From: REEB76 sp963774895
Lineage (GTDB): Bacteria > Pseudomonadota > Gammaproteobacteria > Natronospirales > REEB76
Reading direction: 5' to 3'
DNA length: 64,000 bases
Assembly (NCBI GenBank): GCA_963774895.1
Contig: CAVZGN010000004.1
Span: 248,001-312,000 of the forward strand
Shown here: piece after piece, positions 15,482 through 24,809 of the stretch
Layout: each line of letters opens with the position of its first letter
Numbering within the stretch: the stretch's first letter is position 1
Position numbers and translations under genes: made by a program
The notes under the pieces: model-generated
Seen by the model: only the letters and a program-made list of their open reading frames with translations
Database searches by the model: none
Told to the model about the DNA's origin: nothing

Positions 15482-16954
15482 GTGAATACCCTACGCACTT
15501 TATTACTCGTCCTGGCCGCGTCCGGGCTCATAGCGGCCACGCCGGCTTACAGCGCCGATGTTTGGGATATCTATCAACTGGCGCTCAACAACGACCCGAC
15601 ATTCGCCCAGGCCAAGGCCAACTACGAAGCCGCACTGGAGAATAAGCCGATCGCACGCGCTGGATACCTGCCGAACGTGATCCTCACCGGCTCACGTAAT
15701 GTCACCAAATCCAGCGGCCAAGTCCCCTTTTATTACGATCCGACCACGAATACATATGTGTCGGCTAATTCCAGCGACCATTCGTACACCACGCAATACG
15801 CAGCTCAACTGACCCAGCCGATCTTCGACTGGTCCGCCTGGCAGACCATCAAACAGGCGGATGCCTCGGTGGCCCAAGCGGAGGCGCAATACATCGCCGC
15901 GCAACAGGATCTGATCGTGCGTACCGCCACCGCCTATTTCAACGTGATCACGGCGCGCGATACCCTGGCGGCGGACCATGCCGCCACCCTCGCCAACGGC
16001 AAGCAGCTGGATCAGACCAAGGCCAAGTATCAGGTGGGCATGAGCGCCATCACCGACGTACAGAACGCCCAGGCCGCCTACGATCAATCGGTGGCCAACG
16101 AGATCGCCGCCCAGCAGCAGGTCATCAATGCCGAAGAGGGCCTGCGCGCTATCACCGGTGAGCCGGTGGGGGTGCTCCAGGAGCCGGTGACCGGCATGCC
16201 GCTGCGCACTCCCGATCCCGACAATGCCCAACAATGGGTGGACACGGCACTTAAAGAAAACCCCAACCTGATGGCGGCCCAGGCAGCGGCGGATGTCGCG
16301 TCCAGCAACGTATCCATCAAGCGCAGCGGCCATTACCCGACCCTGGATCTGATGCTGAGCCACAACGGGAACAATAACACTTCGGTCTATAACATCGACT
16401 CGCCAGGCGTTCCTCCGAATGTCAGCCAGGTGCAGAACCTCACCGGCAACACCGCCATATTGCAATTCAATATGCCATTATTTTCCGGCGGAGGTGTGAG
16501 CGCCCAGGTAACCCAGGCGCAGCGACAATACGATGCCGCCATGGAACAGGTCAAATTCGTAAACCGCCAGACGGTGCAACAGACGCGTACTTCGTATCTG
16601 GGTGTGCTCACCGGCATCTCCCAGGTACGCGCCTTGCAGCAATCGGTGAAATCCAACCAGACCTCGCTGCAGGCCATGGAGACCGGCATGCAGGTGGGCA
16701 CCCGCACCATCGTGGATGTGCTGCTGGCACGCCAGAACCTGGTGACCGCGCAAACCAACTATGCCCAGAGCCGCGACACTTACCTGACCAGCGTGCTGCA
16801 GCTCAAGCAGGCCGCCGGCATCCTCGGCCCCGATGACCTTAAACAGATCAATGTACTGCTGCAAGTGCCGTCACCCATGTCCCCCATGGATTTGCAAATA
16901 CCGACGACCGCCGCCGACATACCACAAACCCTTCCACCGGGTGGTAACGAGTGA
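15482..16954 (+). CDS. tolC: TolC family outer membrane channel protein
   Basis: 490 residues starting with GTG 15482, preceded by AAGGA. The signal peptide (LLLVLAASGLIAATPAYSA) is followed by two OEP repeats. Typical TolC blocks are DIYQLALNNDPTFAQAKANY, QLTQPIFDWSAW, TAYFNVITARDTLAADHA, KAKYQVGMSAITDVQNAQAAYD, QFNMPLFSGGGVSAQVTQAQ and AMETGMQVGTRTIVDVLLAR. It forms the trimeric exit duct for RND, ABC and type I systems; either adaptor encoded in this window could dock to it. A short proline- and methionine-rich C-terminal tail follows. Confidence 0.95.
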   Translation: MNTLRTLLLVLAASGLIAATPAYSADVWDIYQLALNNDPTFAQAKANYEAALENKPIARAGYLPNVILTGSRNVTKSSGQVPFYYDPTTNTYVSANSSDHSYTTQYAAQLTQPIFDWSAWQTIKQADASVAQAEAQYIAAQQDLIVRTATAYFNVITARDTLAADHAATLANGKQLDQTKAKYQVGMSAITDVQNAQAAYDQSVANEIAAQQQVINAEEGLRAITGEPVGVLQEPVTGMPLRTPDPDNAQQWVDTALKENPNLMAAQAAADVASSNVSIKRSGHYPTLDLMLSHNGNNNTSVYNIDSPGVPPNVSQVQNLTGNTAILQFNMPLFSGGGVSAQVTQAQRQYDAAMEQVKFVNRQTVQQTRTSYLGVLTGISQVRALQQSVKSNQTSLQAMETGMQVGTRTIVDVLLARQNLVTAQTNYAQSRDTYLTSVLQLKQAAGILGPDDLKQINVLLQVPSPMSPMDLQIPTTAADIPQTLPPGGNE

Positions 16955-16988
16955 TCACGGTATAGAGACAGCGCCCAAGCCGGGTGTT

Positions 16989-18263
16989 TCATTTATGGGC
17001 CAGCACCAGCCCGATGAGCTTGAGCGCCTTGTCGAGGGCCCCGCGGTTGGCAACCACGATCTGCTGCGCCGCCTGACCGATTTGCTGGCGGGTGCCGGTA
17101 TTACCCACCAGCCAGACGAAAGCCTCGCCCAGATTCTTGGCATCGTTCACCACAATCAGGCCGCCTGCATCCTTGAGCATCTCGGCGATATCCCGCACGT
17201 TATCCAGATGCGGGCCCGCCAGCACCGGCAGTCCCAGGGCCGCCGGCTCCAGCAAGTTGTGCCCGCCCACCGGTACCAGGCTGCCGCCCACGAAGGCCAC
17301 GTGCCCGGCCGCATACAAGTGTGTGAGTTCCCCCAAGGTATCCAGTAACAGCACTTCGCCGGGCTTGAGCAGCGCTTCGCCGGCACTGCGACGGCGGCAG
17401 ACGTACCCCTGGATCTTGATCAGTTCAGCCACGCTGTTGGTGCGCTGCGGATGGCGCGGTGCCAGCACCAGCACGCAGTTCGGGTGTTTACCCAGCAGAT
17501 CGCGGTACGCGCTCAACACCTGCTGTTCTTCGTCTTCGCGGGTACTGCCGGCAACGATCACGCTGGCTTTGCCGAACAGTTTGCTGCGCACGGAACGTCC
17601 TTCCTGCTTGAGGGTACCCGGCATTTGCAGGTCGAACTTGAGATTGCCGATGACCGAGAGCCGTTCCTGCGGCGCACCCAGCTGCCGGAAACCCTCCGCA
17701 TCCCTGACCGACTGCGCGGCGATGGCCGTCACCTGGCCGAGGGCTGCACGCACCAGCCGCGGCATGCGGCGGAAACGTTTCAGGCTGTGCTCCGACAGGC
17801 GTGCGCTCACCAGCAGCAGTGGGATACGGCGACGTGCGCAGGCGGCGTAAAGGTTCGGCCAGATCTCGGTCTCTATGACGATGCCAATGACAGGGCTCAC
17901 GCACTTCAGCCAACGGTTCACGCAGAACGGCAGATCATAGGGAAGCTGAGCCACCAGCGCCTGGCCGCCGAACAGGGCTTGCGCCTGTACGCGCCCGCTG
18001 CCGGTGAAGCTGGTGACCAGCAGCGGATGTTTGGGGAAATCCCGGTGTAATGATTTAACCAACGGCGCCATGGCGCGGATCTCGCCGACCGAAGCGCCGT
18101 GCAGCCAGATGATCTCATTGCGCGGCAGATATGGGGAGCTGCCAAAACGCTCGCCCAGCTTGTCCGCGTGGCCGGTCTGGCGCAGCGTTCGCCAGAACAT
18201 CCAGGCAAACGCGAACGGCAGCAGCAGCAGCAAAACCAGTGAATAAAGCCAACGTAGTGTCAT
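16989..18263 (-). CDS. waaA: 3-deoxy-D-manno-octulosonic acid (Kdo) transferase
   Basis: 424 residues, the normal length. An N-terminal membrane anchor (LYSLVLLLLLPFAFAWMFW) is followed by a GT-B glycosyltransferase of family GT30. Diagnostic sequences are WLHGASVGEIRAMAPLV with the catalytic Glu, LLVTSFTGSGRVQAQ, ETEIWPNLY, NLKFDLQMP, GSTREDEEQQVL and GGSLVPVGGHNLLEPAALGLPVL. It transfers Kdo from CMP-Kdo to lipid IVA at the inner membrane. It overlaps the upstream hldE stop by four bases and faces tolC convergently. Confidence 0.97.
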   Translation of the reverse strand: MTLRWLYSLVLLLLLPFAFAWMFWRTLRQTGHADKLGERFGSSPYLPRNEIIWLHGASVGEIRAMAPLVKSLHRDFPKHPLLVTSFTGSGRVQAQALFGGQALVAQLPYDLPFCVNRWLKCVSPVIGIVIETEIWPNLYAACARRRIPLLLVSARLSEHSLKRFRRMPRLVRAALGQVTAIAAQSVRDAEGFRQLGAPQERLSVIGNLKFDLQMPGTLKQEGRSVRSKLFGKASVIVAGSTREDEEQQVLSAYRDLLGKHPNCVLVLAPRHPQRTNSVAELIKIQGYVCRRRSAGEALLKPGEVLLLDTLGELTHLYAAGHVAFVGGSLVPVGGHNLLEPAALGLPVLAGPHLDNVRDIAEMLKDAGGLIVVNDAKNLGEAFVWLVGNTGTRQQIGQAAQQIVVANRGALDKALKLIGLVLAHK

Positions 18264-19687
18264 TCAGATCGGGTCTTGCGGATCTTCTCGATGGTAGAAG
18301 TGGTTGAGACACCATCTATATATTTAATGATACGCACCTCACCCCCGTTCTTGGTCACGCAGCGATAACCGGCCACCTGCTCCGGTTTGTAATCCCCGCC
18401 CTTGACTAATATATCCGGCAACAGTTTGCAGATCAGCCGCTCCGGCGTGTCCTCGGAGAACGGCACCACCCAGTCCACACACGCCAGCGCTGCCAATACC
18501 TGCGCGCGGTTGCGCAGCGTGTTGATGGGCCGCTGGGCGCCCTTGAGGCGCTGTACAGAAGCATCATCATTCACCGCCACGATCAAGCGGTCGCCGAGCC
18601 GGCGTGCTTCCGTGAGATAACTCACGTGCCCGGCATGCAGTATGTCGAACACGCCGTTGGTCATGACGATGCGCTGGCCCTGGCTGCGCGCATGCGCTAC
18701 GGCATCCATGACCGCGTCCTGGTCCAACACGCCGTCGCCATTGCGACTGTGGGCGGCGAGCCGCAGTTCCACCGGCGTGACCGAGGCCGCGCCGAGCTTC
18801 GCCACTACCAGACCGGCGGCGAAATTAGCCAAGGCTGCGGCTTTGGGAAAATCCAGTTTTGCGCCCAATCCCGCCGCCAACAGCGCGATCACCGTATCAC
18901 CCGCGCCGGTGACATCCGAGACTTCCTGTGCCAGCGTGGGCAAGTGCAGTGGCGCCTTACCCGATTCCAGCAAGGTCATGCCATGTTCACCACGGGTCAC
19001 CAACAATGCTTGCAAACCCAGTTCCTGGCGCAAGCGCTCGCCTTTGCTGACCAGGGTGTTCTCGTCCGGGCACTCGCCCACCACCGCTTCCAGTTCCGCG
19101 AGGTTGGGAGTGATGGCGGTCGCGCTACGGTATTTGCCGAACTCCTTTCCTTTGGGATCCACCAGTACGATTTTGCCGGCGGCGCGCGCCGTCGCGATCA
19201 GCTCCTGTACTCCGCTTAGACTGCCCTTGCCGTAATCCGACAGGATGATGACATCGGCGTTGCCCAGTTGTTTCTTGAAGGCCGGCAGCAGTGATGCGCC
19301 GGCTTGTGCGCCGAAGCTCTGTTCGAAATCCAGGCGGATCAATTGCTGGTGGCGCGACAGCACCCGCAGTTTGGTGATGGTGGCAATATTCTTAAGACGG
19401 GTGAAGCGGCACTGCACACCGTGTGCTTGCAGGCTGGCGGTGAGCTTATCGGCATCAGCATCGTCGCCGGTGACGCCGAGCACCGTGCACTGAACTCCGA
19501 GGCTCGCCAAGTTCACGGCCACGTTGCCGGCGCCCCCTGGGCGTTCCTCAGTGTCCTGTACGTGGACCACCGGCACCGGCGCCTCCGGTGAGATGCGTCC
19601 GGTGGCGCCGAACCAGTAGCGATCCAACATCACATCGCCTGCCACCAGCACGCGCACAGTGTCAAATTGCGGGATGCGGATGTTCAT
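18260..19687 (-). CDS. hldE: Bifunctional heptose 7-phosphate kinase / heptose 1-phosphate adenylyltransferase
   Basis: 475 residues from ATG 19687 (MNIRIPQFDTVRVLVAGDVM). Residues 1-320 form a PfkB/ribokinase-type kinase (GRISPEAPVPVV, ERPGGAGNVAVNLA, DVTGAGDTVIALLAAGL). Residues from about 345 form a cytidylyltransferase-like adenylyltransferase (TNGVFDILHAGHVSYL, GDRLIVAVNDDASV, PFSEDTPERL, KGGDYKPEQV). Together they make ADP-heptose for the LPS inner core. The fused form is typical of gammaproteobacteria. It is the first gene of a unit with waaA. Confidence 0.97.
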   Translation of the reverse strand: MNIRIPQFDTVRVLVAGDVMLDRYWFGATGRISPEAPVPVVHVQDTEERPGGAGNVAVNLASLGVQCTVLGVTGDDADADKLTASLQAHGVQCRFTRLKNIATITKLRVLSRHQQLIRLDFEQSFGAQAGASLLPAFKKQLGNADVIILSDYGKGSLSGVQELIATARAAGKIVLVDPKGKEFGKYRSATAITPNLAELEAVVGECPDENTLVSKGERLRQELGLQALLVTRGEHGMTLLESGKAPLHLPTLAQEVSDVTGAGDTVIALLAAGLGAKLDFPKAAALANFAAGLVVAKLGAASVTPVELRLAAHSRNGDGVLDQDAVMDAVAHARSQGQRIVMTNGVFDILHAGHVSYLTEARRLGDRLIVAVNDDASVQRLKGAQRPINTLRNRAQVLAALACVDWVVPFSEDTPERLICKLLPDILVKGGDYKPEQVAGYRCVTKNGGEVRIIKYIDGVSTTSTIEKIRKTRSE

Positions 19688-19811
19688 GCAAACCCCAGCA
19701 AGCATCGGAAATCGCGCCGCATCATAACATGGGCCTGCGCCGCTCAAGGCAGTTGTGCCGGGTGCGATGCCGCCTTTACACTGACCCCCTTGTGTTTGCA
19801 CCGCAGCCTAC

Positions 19812-20699
19812 ATGCGATACAGATTACTAAATCCCCGGTACTGGCCCACATGGCTGCTGCTCGGCTTCATGCGGCTGGTGGTGATGTGCCCGTACCGTGT
19901 GCAGCTCATGGCCGGTTATTCCCTGGGATGGATCATACGCATGCTCGCCAAGCGCCGCTGGCACGTGACCCTGTTAAACCTGCGGATGTGCTTTCCTGAG
20001 ATGACTGAAGCGCAACGCTTGAAGATCGCCAGGAAACACTTCGCCTCGATCGGCACGGGGATCATCGAATTCGGCATGTGCTGGTGGATGAGCGAGAAAC
20101 GTCTGCGCCGGCTGGCCTACGAAGTACAGGGCGTGGAGAATCTATATAAAGCACGCGCCCAAGGGCATGGTGTGTTGCTGCTGGCCGGTCATTTCACCCA
20201 GTTGGAGATGGTGGGACGCATCCTCAGTCTGCATACCGATCTGCATCTGCTGTACAGGCCTATCCCCAATCCGGTCATCGAAGAGGTCATGCGCCGCAAT
20301 CGTGAACGGCTATTCGAACGCGCCATCCCGCGTGATGACGTGCGCACCTTGCTCAAGAGCCTCAAGCAAGGCAAACCCATCTGGTATGCCATCGATCAGG
20401 GATATCGCGGCAAAGACAGTATCATGGTGCCGTTCTTCGGCATCCCCGCCCCGACCAATCCCGCGCTCTCGCGGGTGGTTCGCTCCAGCCAGGCTGCGGT
20501 CGTGCCGTTCTTCGGCGAGCGCCTTCCGGGTACTCGCGGTTACAGCCTGCGCGTCTATCCGGCACTGAAGGACTTTCCCTCCGATGACCCGGCAGCGGAT
20601 GCACTGCGCATCAACAAGTTGCTGGAAGAAAACATCCGGCGCGCACCGGAACAGTACCTGTGGAGCCACGACCGCTTCAAGCAAGTTCCACGCGAATGA
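19812..20699 (+). CDS. lpxL: Lipid A biosynthesis acyltransferase (LpxL/HtrB family)
   Basis: 295 residues. The N-terminus contains a membrane-associated segment (YWPTWLLLGFMRLVVMCP). The acyltransferase HX4E motif is GHFTQLE (about residue 128), followed by YRPIPNPVIEEVMRRNRERL, WYAIDQGYRGKDSIMVPFFG, PTNPALSR and the C-terminal PEQYLWSHDRFK. It adds a secondary acyl chain to Kdo2-lipid IVA; whether it is LpxL or LpxM cannot be decided from sequence alone, though the DQ(G/D)-containing block favours LpxL. It is divergent from hldE and abuts the kdkA stop on the other strand with one base between. Confidence 0.93.
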   Translation: MRYRLLNPRYWPTWLLLGFMRLVVMCPYRVQLMAGYSLGWIIRMLAKRRWHVTLLNLRMCFPEMTEAQRLKIARKHFASIGTGIIEFGMCWWMSEKRLRRLAYEVQGVENLYKARAQGHGVLLLAGHFTQLEMVGRILSLHTDLHLLYRPIPNPVIEEVMRRNRERLFERAIPRDDVRTLLKSLKQGKPIWYAIDQGYRGKDSIMVPFFGIPAPTNPALSRVVRSSQAAVVPFFGERLPGTRGYSLRVYPALKDFPSDDPAADALRINKLLEENIRRAPEQYLWSHDRFKQVPRE

Positions 20700-20700
20700 A

Positions 20701-21414
20701 TCAACCAGACTGCTTGTCGTAGCCATCCATCAGTTTTGACCATACGCTACCTTCGGCGACACTCGGTACCGCCAGCTTGCGCAGCGAGCGCAACAGGCGC
20801 CTGAGGTTGGCTTGCTGCCATCGCACAGCGGACGCGCGTTGCTCGCCACGGTCGAAGTCCACCAGGTAAATCCGGTCATGAGTGTCGATAAGGATATTGT
20901 GGGCATTCAGATCCGCATGATAGACACCGGCGGCATGGAAGCGACGGATGCAGGCACCGATGCGATCCCAGGGCAGGTTATTGATATTGCTTTCACGCAG
21001 ACGCGCCGCCAGAGAAAGCGTCTCGGGTATCAGGCGCGTGATCAGATCGCCACGGTACAACAAGCCATGACGCAATACCTGTGCGGCCACGGGTTGCGGC
21101 ACCGGCAACCCCTGCATATATAGAGAAGACAGTAAGCGCCATTCACGCCACGGCCGGGTATTCTGCAACCCCTGCCAGATATACAGATCCTGGTTGAAAT
21201 GCCGTAGCAGACCGCCGCGGCGATAATGGCGCAACACCCATTCACCATCACCGCCTGCCAGTATCCAGGTGTTACCGCGCCCGCCGATGGCGCCGCGCAG
21301 TGAGGTATGCCTTGCCCAGTGACGCGGAGAGAACAGCTCCTCGCCCGCGTGGCTTGCGAGCGCATCATCGTATAGGATGAATCCCCGTTTCGTGGTGACT
21401 GTACGCTCAGCCAT
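20701..21414 (-). CDS. kdkA: 3-deoxy-D-manno-octulosonic acid kinase
   Basis: 237 residues from ATG 21414. The Kdo kinase/WaaP-type kinase fold is recognisable: GRGNTWILAGGDGEWVLRHY with the nucleotide-binding Lys replaced as usual in the family, RRGGLLRHF, ERE-like WREWRLLSSLYMQGLPVPQPVAA, the catalytic loop YHADLNAHNIL and the metal-binding DFDRG. KdkA phosphorylates the single Kdo of the inner core, as in Haemophilus, Bordetella and Xanthomonadales. The gene lies on the opposite strand between lpxL and a GT9 gene, one base from the former and five bases from the latter. Confidence 0.93.
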   Translation of the reverse strand: MAERTVTTKRGFILYDDALASHAGEELFSPRHWARHTSLRGAIGGRGNTWILAGGDGEWVLRHYRRGGLLRHFNQDLYIWQGLQNTRPWREWRLLSSLYMQGLPVPQPVAAQVLRHGLLYRGDLITRLIPETLSLAARLRESNINNLPWDRIGACIRRFHAAGVYHADLNAHNILIDTHDRIYLVDFDRGEQRASAVRWQQANLRRLLRSLRKLAVPSVAEGSVWSKLMDGYDKQSG

Positions 21415-21419
21415 CAAAC

Positions 21420-22511
21420 ATGCCCCAAGTGATGAAACCGCCTGCCCGTGTCTGCATCCTGCGTCTGTCCGCCGTGGGCGATGTGTGCCACACGCTGCCG
21501 GTGGTGCGCAGTCTGCAGGCCGCCTGGCCGGATACGCGCTTCACCTGGATCATCGGCAGACTGGAAGCGAGTCTGTTGGCCGACATCCCCGGCATCGAGT
21601 TTATCATCTTCGATAAAGCCAAAGGCTTGGGCGCCTACCGTGCATTGCGCAAGACCCTACGCGGCCGGGACTTCGATCTGCTGCTGCACATGCAGATGTC
21701 GTTACGCGCCAGCCTGGCGAGTAGCCTGGCAATACGCGCACCCATTAAGCTCGGATTCGACCGTCAGCGGGCCCACGATTGGCAGTGGCTGTTCAGTAAC
21801 CGCCGCACACCCTACCGACCACGCCAGCATGTGATGGACAGTTTCTTCGGCTTCGCCGAAGCCTGCGGGGTCACGGCACGCGTGCTGCGCTGGGACATCC
21901 CGGTACCGGCTGAGGCGCTGGCATTCGCCAATGAACATATACCGGAAGGCAGTCGCGCGCTGATCATCAGCCCGTGTGCCAATGCGCGTTTGCGCAACTT
22001 CCGCAACTGGCGCGCGCAACGCTATGCCGCGGTCGCGGACTACGCTGCGGATAAACTCGGGATGCGGGTGTACTTGAGTGGCGGACCGAGCACCGTCGAG
22101 CGTGAGTACGGTGCGGCCATCCTGCAGGCTGCGCATACCCAACCCCTGAATCTCATCGGCCAGACCAATCTCAAACAATTGCTGGCATTGCTGGCACGTG
22201 CCACGGCGCTGATTTCACCGGATTCCGGACCTGTGCACATGGCGACGGCTGTAGGCACTCCCGTGATCGGCCTATACGCCAGTACCAATCCCGACCGGGC
22301 CGGTCCGTATTTAAGCCAGCGCTGGCGGGTGAACCGTTATCCCGACGCTATGCAAAAGTACAATCATATGGACGCCGAAACAGCGCTCTGGGGAACACGT
22401 GTGCGGAACCCGGGAGCCATGGACCTCATCACCGTCGAGAATGTCACAGCCACACTGGATGAATTGGTGGCCGCGCACAAACGCGGCGAGCCGTTGCTCT
22501 CTCAGAGGTAG
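21420..22511 (+). CDS. GT9 family LPS heptosyltransferase (WaaC/RfaF-like)
   Basis: 363 residues from ATG 21420 (a second ATG is at 21432). GT-B fold with the family signatures RVCILRLSAVGDVCHTLPVVRSL, LLLHMQMSLRASL, YRPRQHVMDSF, SGGPSTVERE, GQTNLKQLLALLARA and SPDSGPVHMATAVGTPVIGLYASTNP. The last block binds ADP-heptose. It adds heptose (or a related sugar) to the LPS inner core. The start is five bases from the divergent kdkA start, and the stop codon TAG is provided by the first GTAG of a REP family 2 array. Confidence 0.92.
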   Translation: MPQVMKPPARVCILRLSAVGDVCHTLPVVRSLQAAWPDTRFTWIIGRLEASLLADIPGIEFIIFDKAKGLGAYRALRKTLRGRDFDLLLHMQMSLRASLASSLAIRAPIKLGFDRQRAHDWQWLFSNRRTPYRPRQHVMDSFFGFAEACGVTARVLRWDIPVPAEALAFANEHIPEGSRALIISPCANARLRNFRNWRAQRYAAVADYAADKLGMRVYLSGGPSTVEREYGAAILQAAHTQPLNLIGQTNLKQLLALLARATALISPDSGPVHMATAVGTPVIGLYASTNPDRAGPYLSQRWRVNRYPDAMQKYNHMDAETALWGTRVRNPGAMDLITVENVTATLDELVAAHKRGEPLLSQR

Positions 22512-22689
22512 GAGCGGCGATATTCGCCGCGAAATCATCGCGGTCGGGCTGCTCCCTGCATCCTGTAGGAGCGGCGGTATCCGCCGCGAAATCATCGCGG
22601 TCGGGACGACCGCTCCTACGTCAAAATCCCTGTACATCGGACGGCCGCTCCTACGCCTAAATCCCTGTACATCGGACGACCGCTCCTAC
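22508..22689. repeat. REP family 2 array between GT9 and histidine kinase genes
   Basis: It begins GTAGGAGCGGCGATATTCGC and ends CCGACCGCTCCTACG-like. Repeats of GTAGGAGCGGCG, GCGAAATCATCGCGGTCGGG and CATCGGACGGCCGCTCCTAC fill the whole space between two convergent genes, in both orientations. Each outward GTAG contains the TAG stop of the adjoining gene (22509-22511 on plus, 22686-22688 on minus). Confidence 0.85.
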
Positions 22690-24053
22690 GGCTTTTGCTC
22701 CCGTGGCAGTGTCAGCACCGCTTCGAGACCGCCTTCCGGATGATTGCGTAGTGTCAGCGTTCCGCCGTGCAGCGTCGCGATATTGCGCGCGATACCCAGA
22801 CCCAGACCGGTGCCGCCGCCCGCCTGGCTGCGGGCTTCCTCCAGTCGATAGTAGGGCTCGAAGACCTTTTCCAGCTGATCTTCAGGTATGCCCTTGCCGG
22901 CATCGCGCACATGTATGGTGATATTCACACCGTTGTCTTCCACGCTGATCATGGCGCGCTTGCCGTAACGCACCGCATTGCCGATGAGGTTCTCGAGACA
23001 TCGCCGCAGTGCCTGCGGTCTGCCAGTGAAGGAGTTATCGATACGGCCCTGCAGGCTCACAGCCTGTCCGGTCTCCACGGCGTCCGACTGCACGCTCTCC
23101 AGCAGCGCCATCATATCGATGGGTTGCAGCGCTTCGCTGATCTCCAGGCCACGCAGGAAATCCAGGGTGGCATTGGTCATGTTCTCCATGTCCTGCAGGT
23201 CGCGCACCAGTTTGCCCTTGAGGGTTTCGTCTTCCAGCAATTCGGCACGCAGGCGCATGCGCGTGATCGGCGTCTTGAGATCATGTGAGATTGCAGTTAA
23301 CAGCCGTGTTCTGTCCTCCACGTAACGTACCAGCCGGGTCTGCATGTCATTGAATGCGTGCGCCGCGCGGCGCACTTCAGTGGGGCCGGTCTCCGGAAGT
23401 GGTGCACGGCGGATATCGCGGCCCAACTCATCGGCGGCCGTAGCCAGCGTGGTCAGCGGACGGGTTATCCAGCGCACTGCAAACAATGATAAAAGGATCA
23501 CGGACACCAGCAGGATCGTGAGACTCAGGAATAACCGCCAGGGACGCTCGCTCACATGCCAGGGACGCGGATGATCGAAACTGACCCACTGGCCGTCCTT
23601 GAGCTGGACTTCGGTGACACTGTGTTGACGCGGCACATCCACCGGTCCGCTGCCGGGCGTCACCGACTGCGCGGCCGCTACTTGTGCCGGCGTAAGCTGC
23701 GCCACCACTACGCGCACCGGCCGCTCCGGACCCAGCAGGCTCTGCAACATCGCCTGGAAGTCGGTTGCCTCGTCATCTGCTTCACCCACAACAGAAGGTT
23801 GTGGGCCCACGCTCACGAACAACCGCGGTGTCGTAAGTATGGATGCGATGCGCTGCTGCTCTCCCGGATTCACGGAATCCAAAAGCGCCACCGCCGCGGC
23901 ATCCCGCTGGGCCCACTGCTGATCGCTGTATGAGAACAGTGTCTGATCGCGCTCGGATAGACTGATGGTGGTACTCAGGAGTTGCGCCACGATCAAACCG
24001 CCCAGTAACACCAGCACCAGTCGTCCAAAGAGTGAATGCGGCAGCAGACGCAT
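22686..24053 (-). CDS. Sensor histidine kinase (EnvZ-like, HAMP-HisKA-HATPase)
   Basis: 455 residues from ATG 24053, which overlaps the regulator stop by one base (TGATG). A membrane helix at about 10-30 precedes a short periplasmic domain of about 130 residues, then a second helix (RLFLSLTILLVSVILLSLFAV), HAMP, and HisKA with phospho-acceptor ISHDLKTPITRMRLR. The HATPase domain has NLIGNAVRYGKRA, DAGKGIPEDQLEKVFEPYYR and GGTGLGLGIARNIATLHGG. The stop codon is part of a REP family 2 element. It pairs with the regulator upstream, and the divergent RND efflux operon is the likely target. Confidence 0.93.
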   Translation of the reverse strand: MRLLPHSLFGRLVLVLLGGLIVAQLLSTTISLSERDQTLFSYSDQQWAQRDAAAVALLDSVNPGEQQRIASILTTPRLFVSVGPQPSVVGEADDEATDFQAMLQSLLGPERPVRVVVAQLTPAQVAAAQSVTPGSGPVDVPRQHSVTEVQLKDGQWVSFDHPRPWHVSERPWRLFLSLTILLVSVILLSLFAVRWITRPLTTLATAADELGRDIRRAPLPETGPTEVRRAAHAFNDMQTRLVRYVEDRTRLLTAISHDLKTPITRMRLRAELLEDETLKGKLVRDLQDMENMTNATLDFLRGLEISEALQPIDMMALLESVQSDAVETGQAVSLQGRIDNSFTGRPQALRRCLENLIGNAVRYGKRAMISVEDNGVNITIHVRDAGKGIPEDQLEKVFEPYYRLEEARSQAGGGTGLGLGIARNIATLHGGTLTLRNHPEGGLEAVLTLPREQKP

Positions 24054-24778
24054 CACCTTTCAACCTGCACCGGCAATGCGAACACGTAACCCTCGCCGCG
24101 AACTGCTCGGATAATGCTTGAGTTATGTCCATCATCATGCAACCGTTGACGCAGGCGGCTGACCTGCACATCCATGCTGCGGTCGAATGGGATATTGCTC
24201 TCACGCCCGCGCAGTAACTCCGTGAGCCGGTCGCGTGACAGCACCGTGTTGGGATAGCGCAGGAAGATGCACAGCAAGCGGTATTCCGCGCCTGATAGCG
24301 GCACCACCGTGCCCTCGATATTTTGCAACTGGCGTGTCGTGGTTTGCAGTTGCCAGCCGCCGAAGCGATAAGCTTGTATATCTTCAGGCCAAAGATCTTC
24401 CGGCAGACTGCGAGCGCGCCGCAATACACTGTTGATACGTGCCGATAGTTCCTGGGGGTCGAACGGTTTTGGCAGGTAGTCGTCAGCGCCGGTCTCGAGA
24501 CCGGCGATGCGATCTGCCGCATCACCGCGGGCCGTCAACATGATGATCGGTATGGTGGAGCGGCTGCGCAATTTGCGGCACAGGCTCACGCCATCCTCGC
24601 CGGGCAGCATCACGTCGAGAACCACCAGATCAAAGTGCGCATCCTCCATAGCCTGTTCCATGGAAGGGCCATCCGCCACCGCAGTCACGTGGTAACCCTG
24701 GCGCGTCAGATATTCCTTGAGCAGGTCACGGATTTCCGTATCGTCATCCACCACCAGAATATGATCAGCTGCCGCCAT
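24053..24778 (-). CDS. OmpR-family response regulator adjacent to RND efflux operon
   Basis: 241 residues from ATG 24778; upstream extension of the frame is not supported. The receiver domain has ILVVDDDTEIRDLL, phospho-acceptor Asp in DLVVLDVMLPGEDG, IIMLTARGD and the Lys in YLPKPFDPQEL. The C-terminal winged helix contains LSGAEYRLLCIFLR, VLSRDRLTELLRGRE, DRSMDVQVSRLRQRL and IRAVRGEGYVFA. It is close to OmpR but clearly distinct from the second regulator at 33177. The gene is divergent from an OMF-adaptor-RND operon with a tandem repeat box between them, as in SmeRS/SmeABC-like loci. Confidence 0.93.
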   Translation of the reverse strand: MAAADHILVVDDDTEIRDLLKEYLTRQGYHVTAVADGPSMEQAMEDAHFDLVVLDVMLPGEDGVSLCRKLRSRSTIPIIMLTARGDAADRIAGLETGADDYLPKPFDPQELSARINSVLRRARSLPEDLWPEDIQAYRFGGWQLQTTTRQLQNIEGTVVPLSGAEYRLLCIFLRYPNTVLSRDRLTELLRGRESNIPFDRSMDVQVSRLRQRLHDDGHNSSIIRAVRGEGYVFALPVQVER

Positions 24779-24809
24779 ACTCAAAAACACCCGAATGCTT
24801 GGGGTCAGA

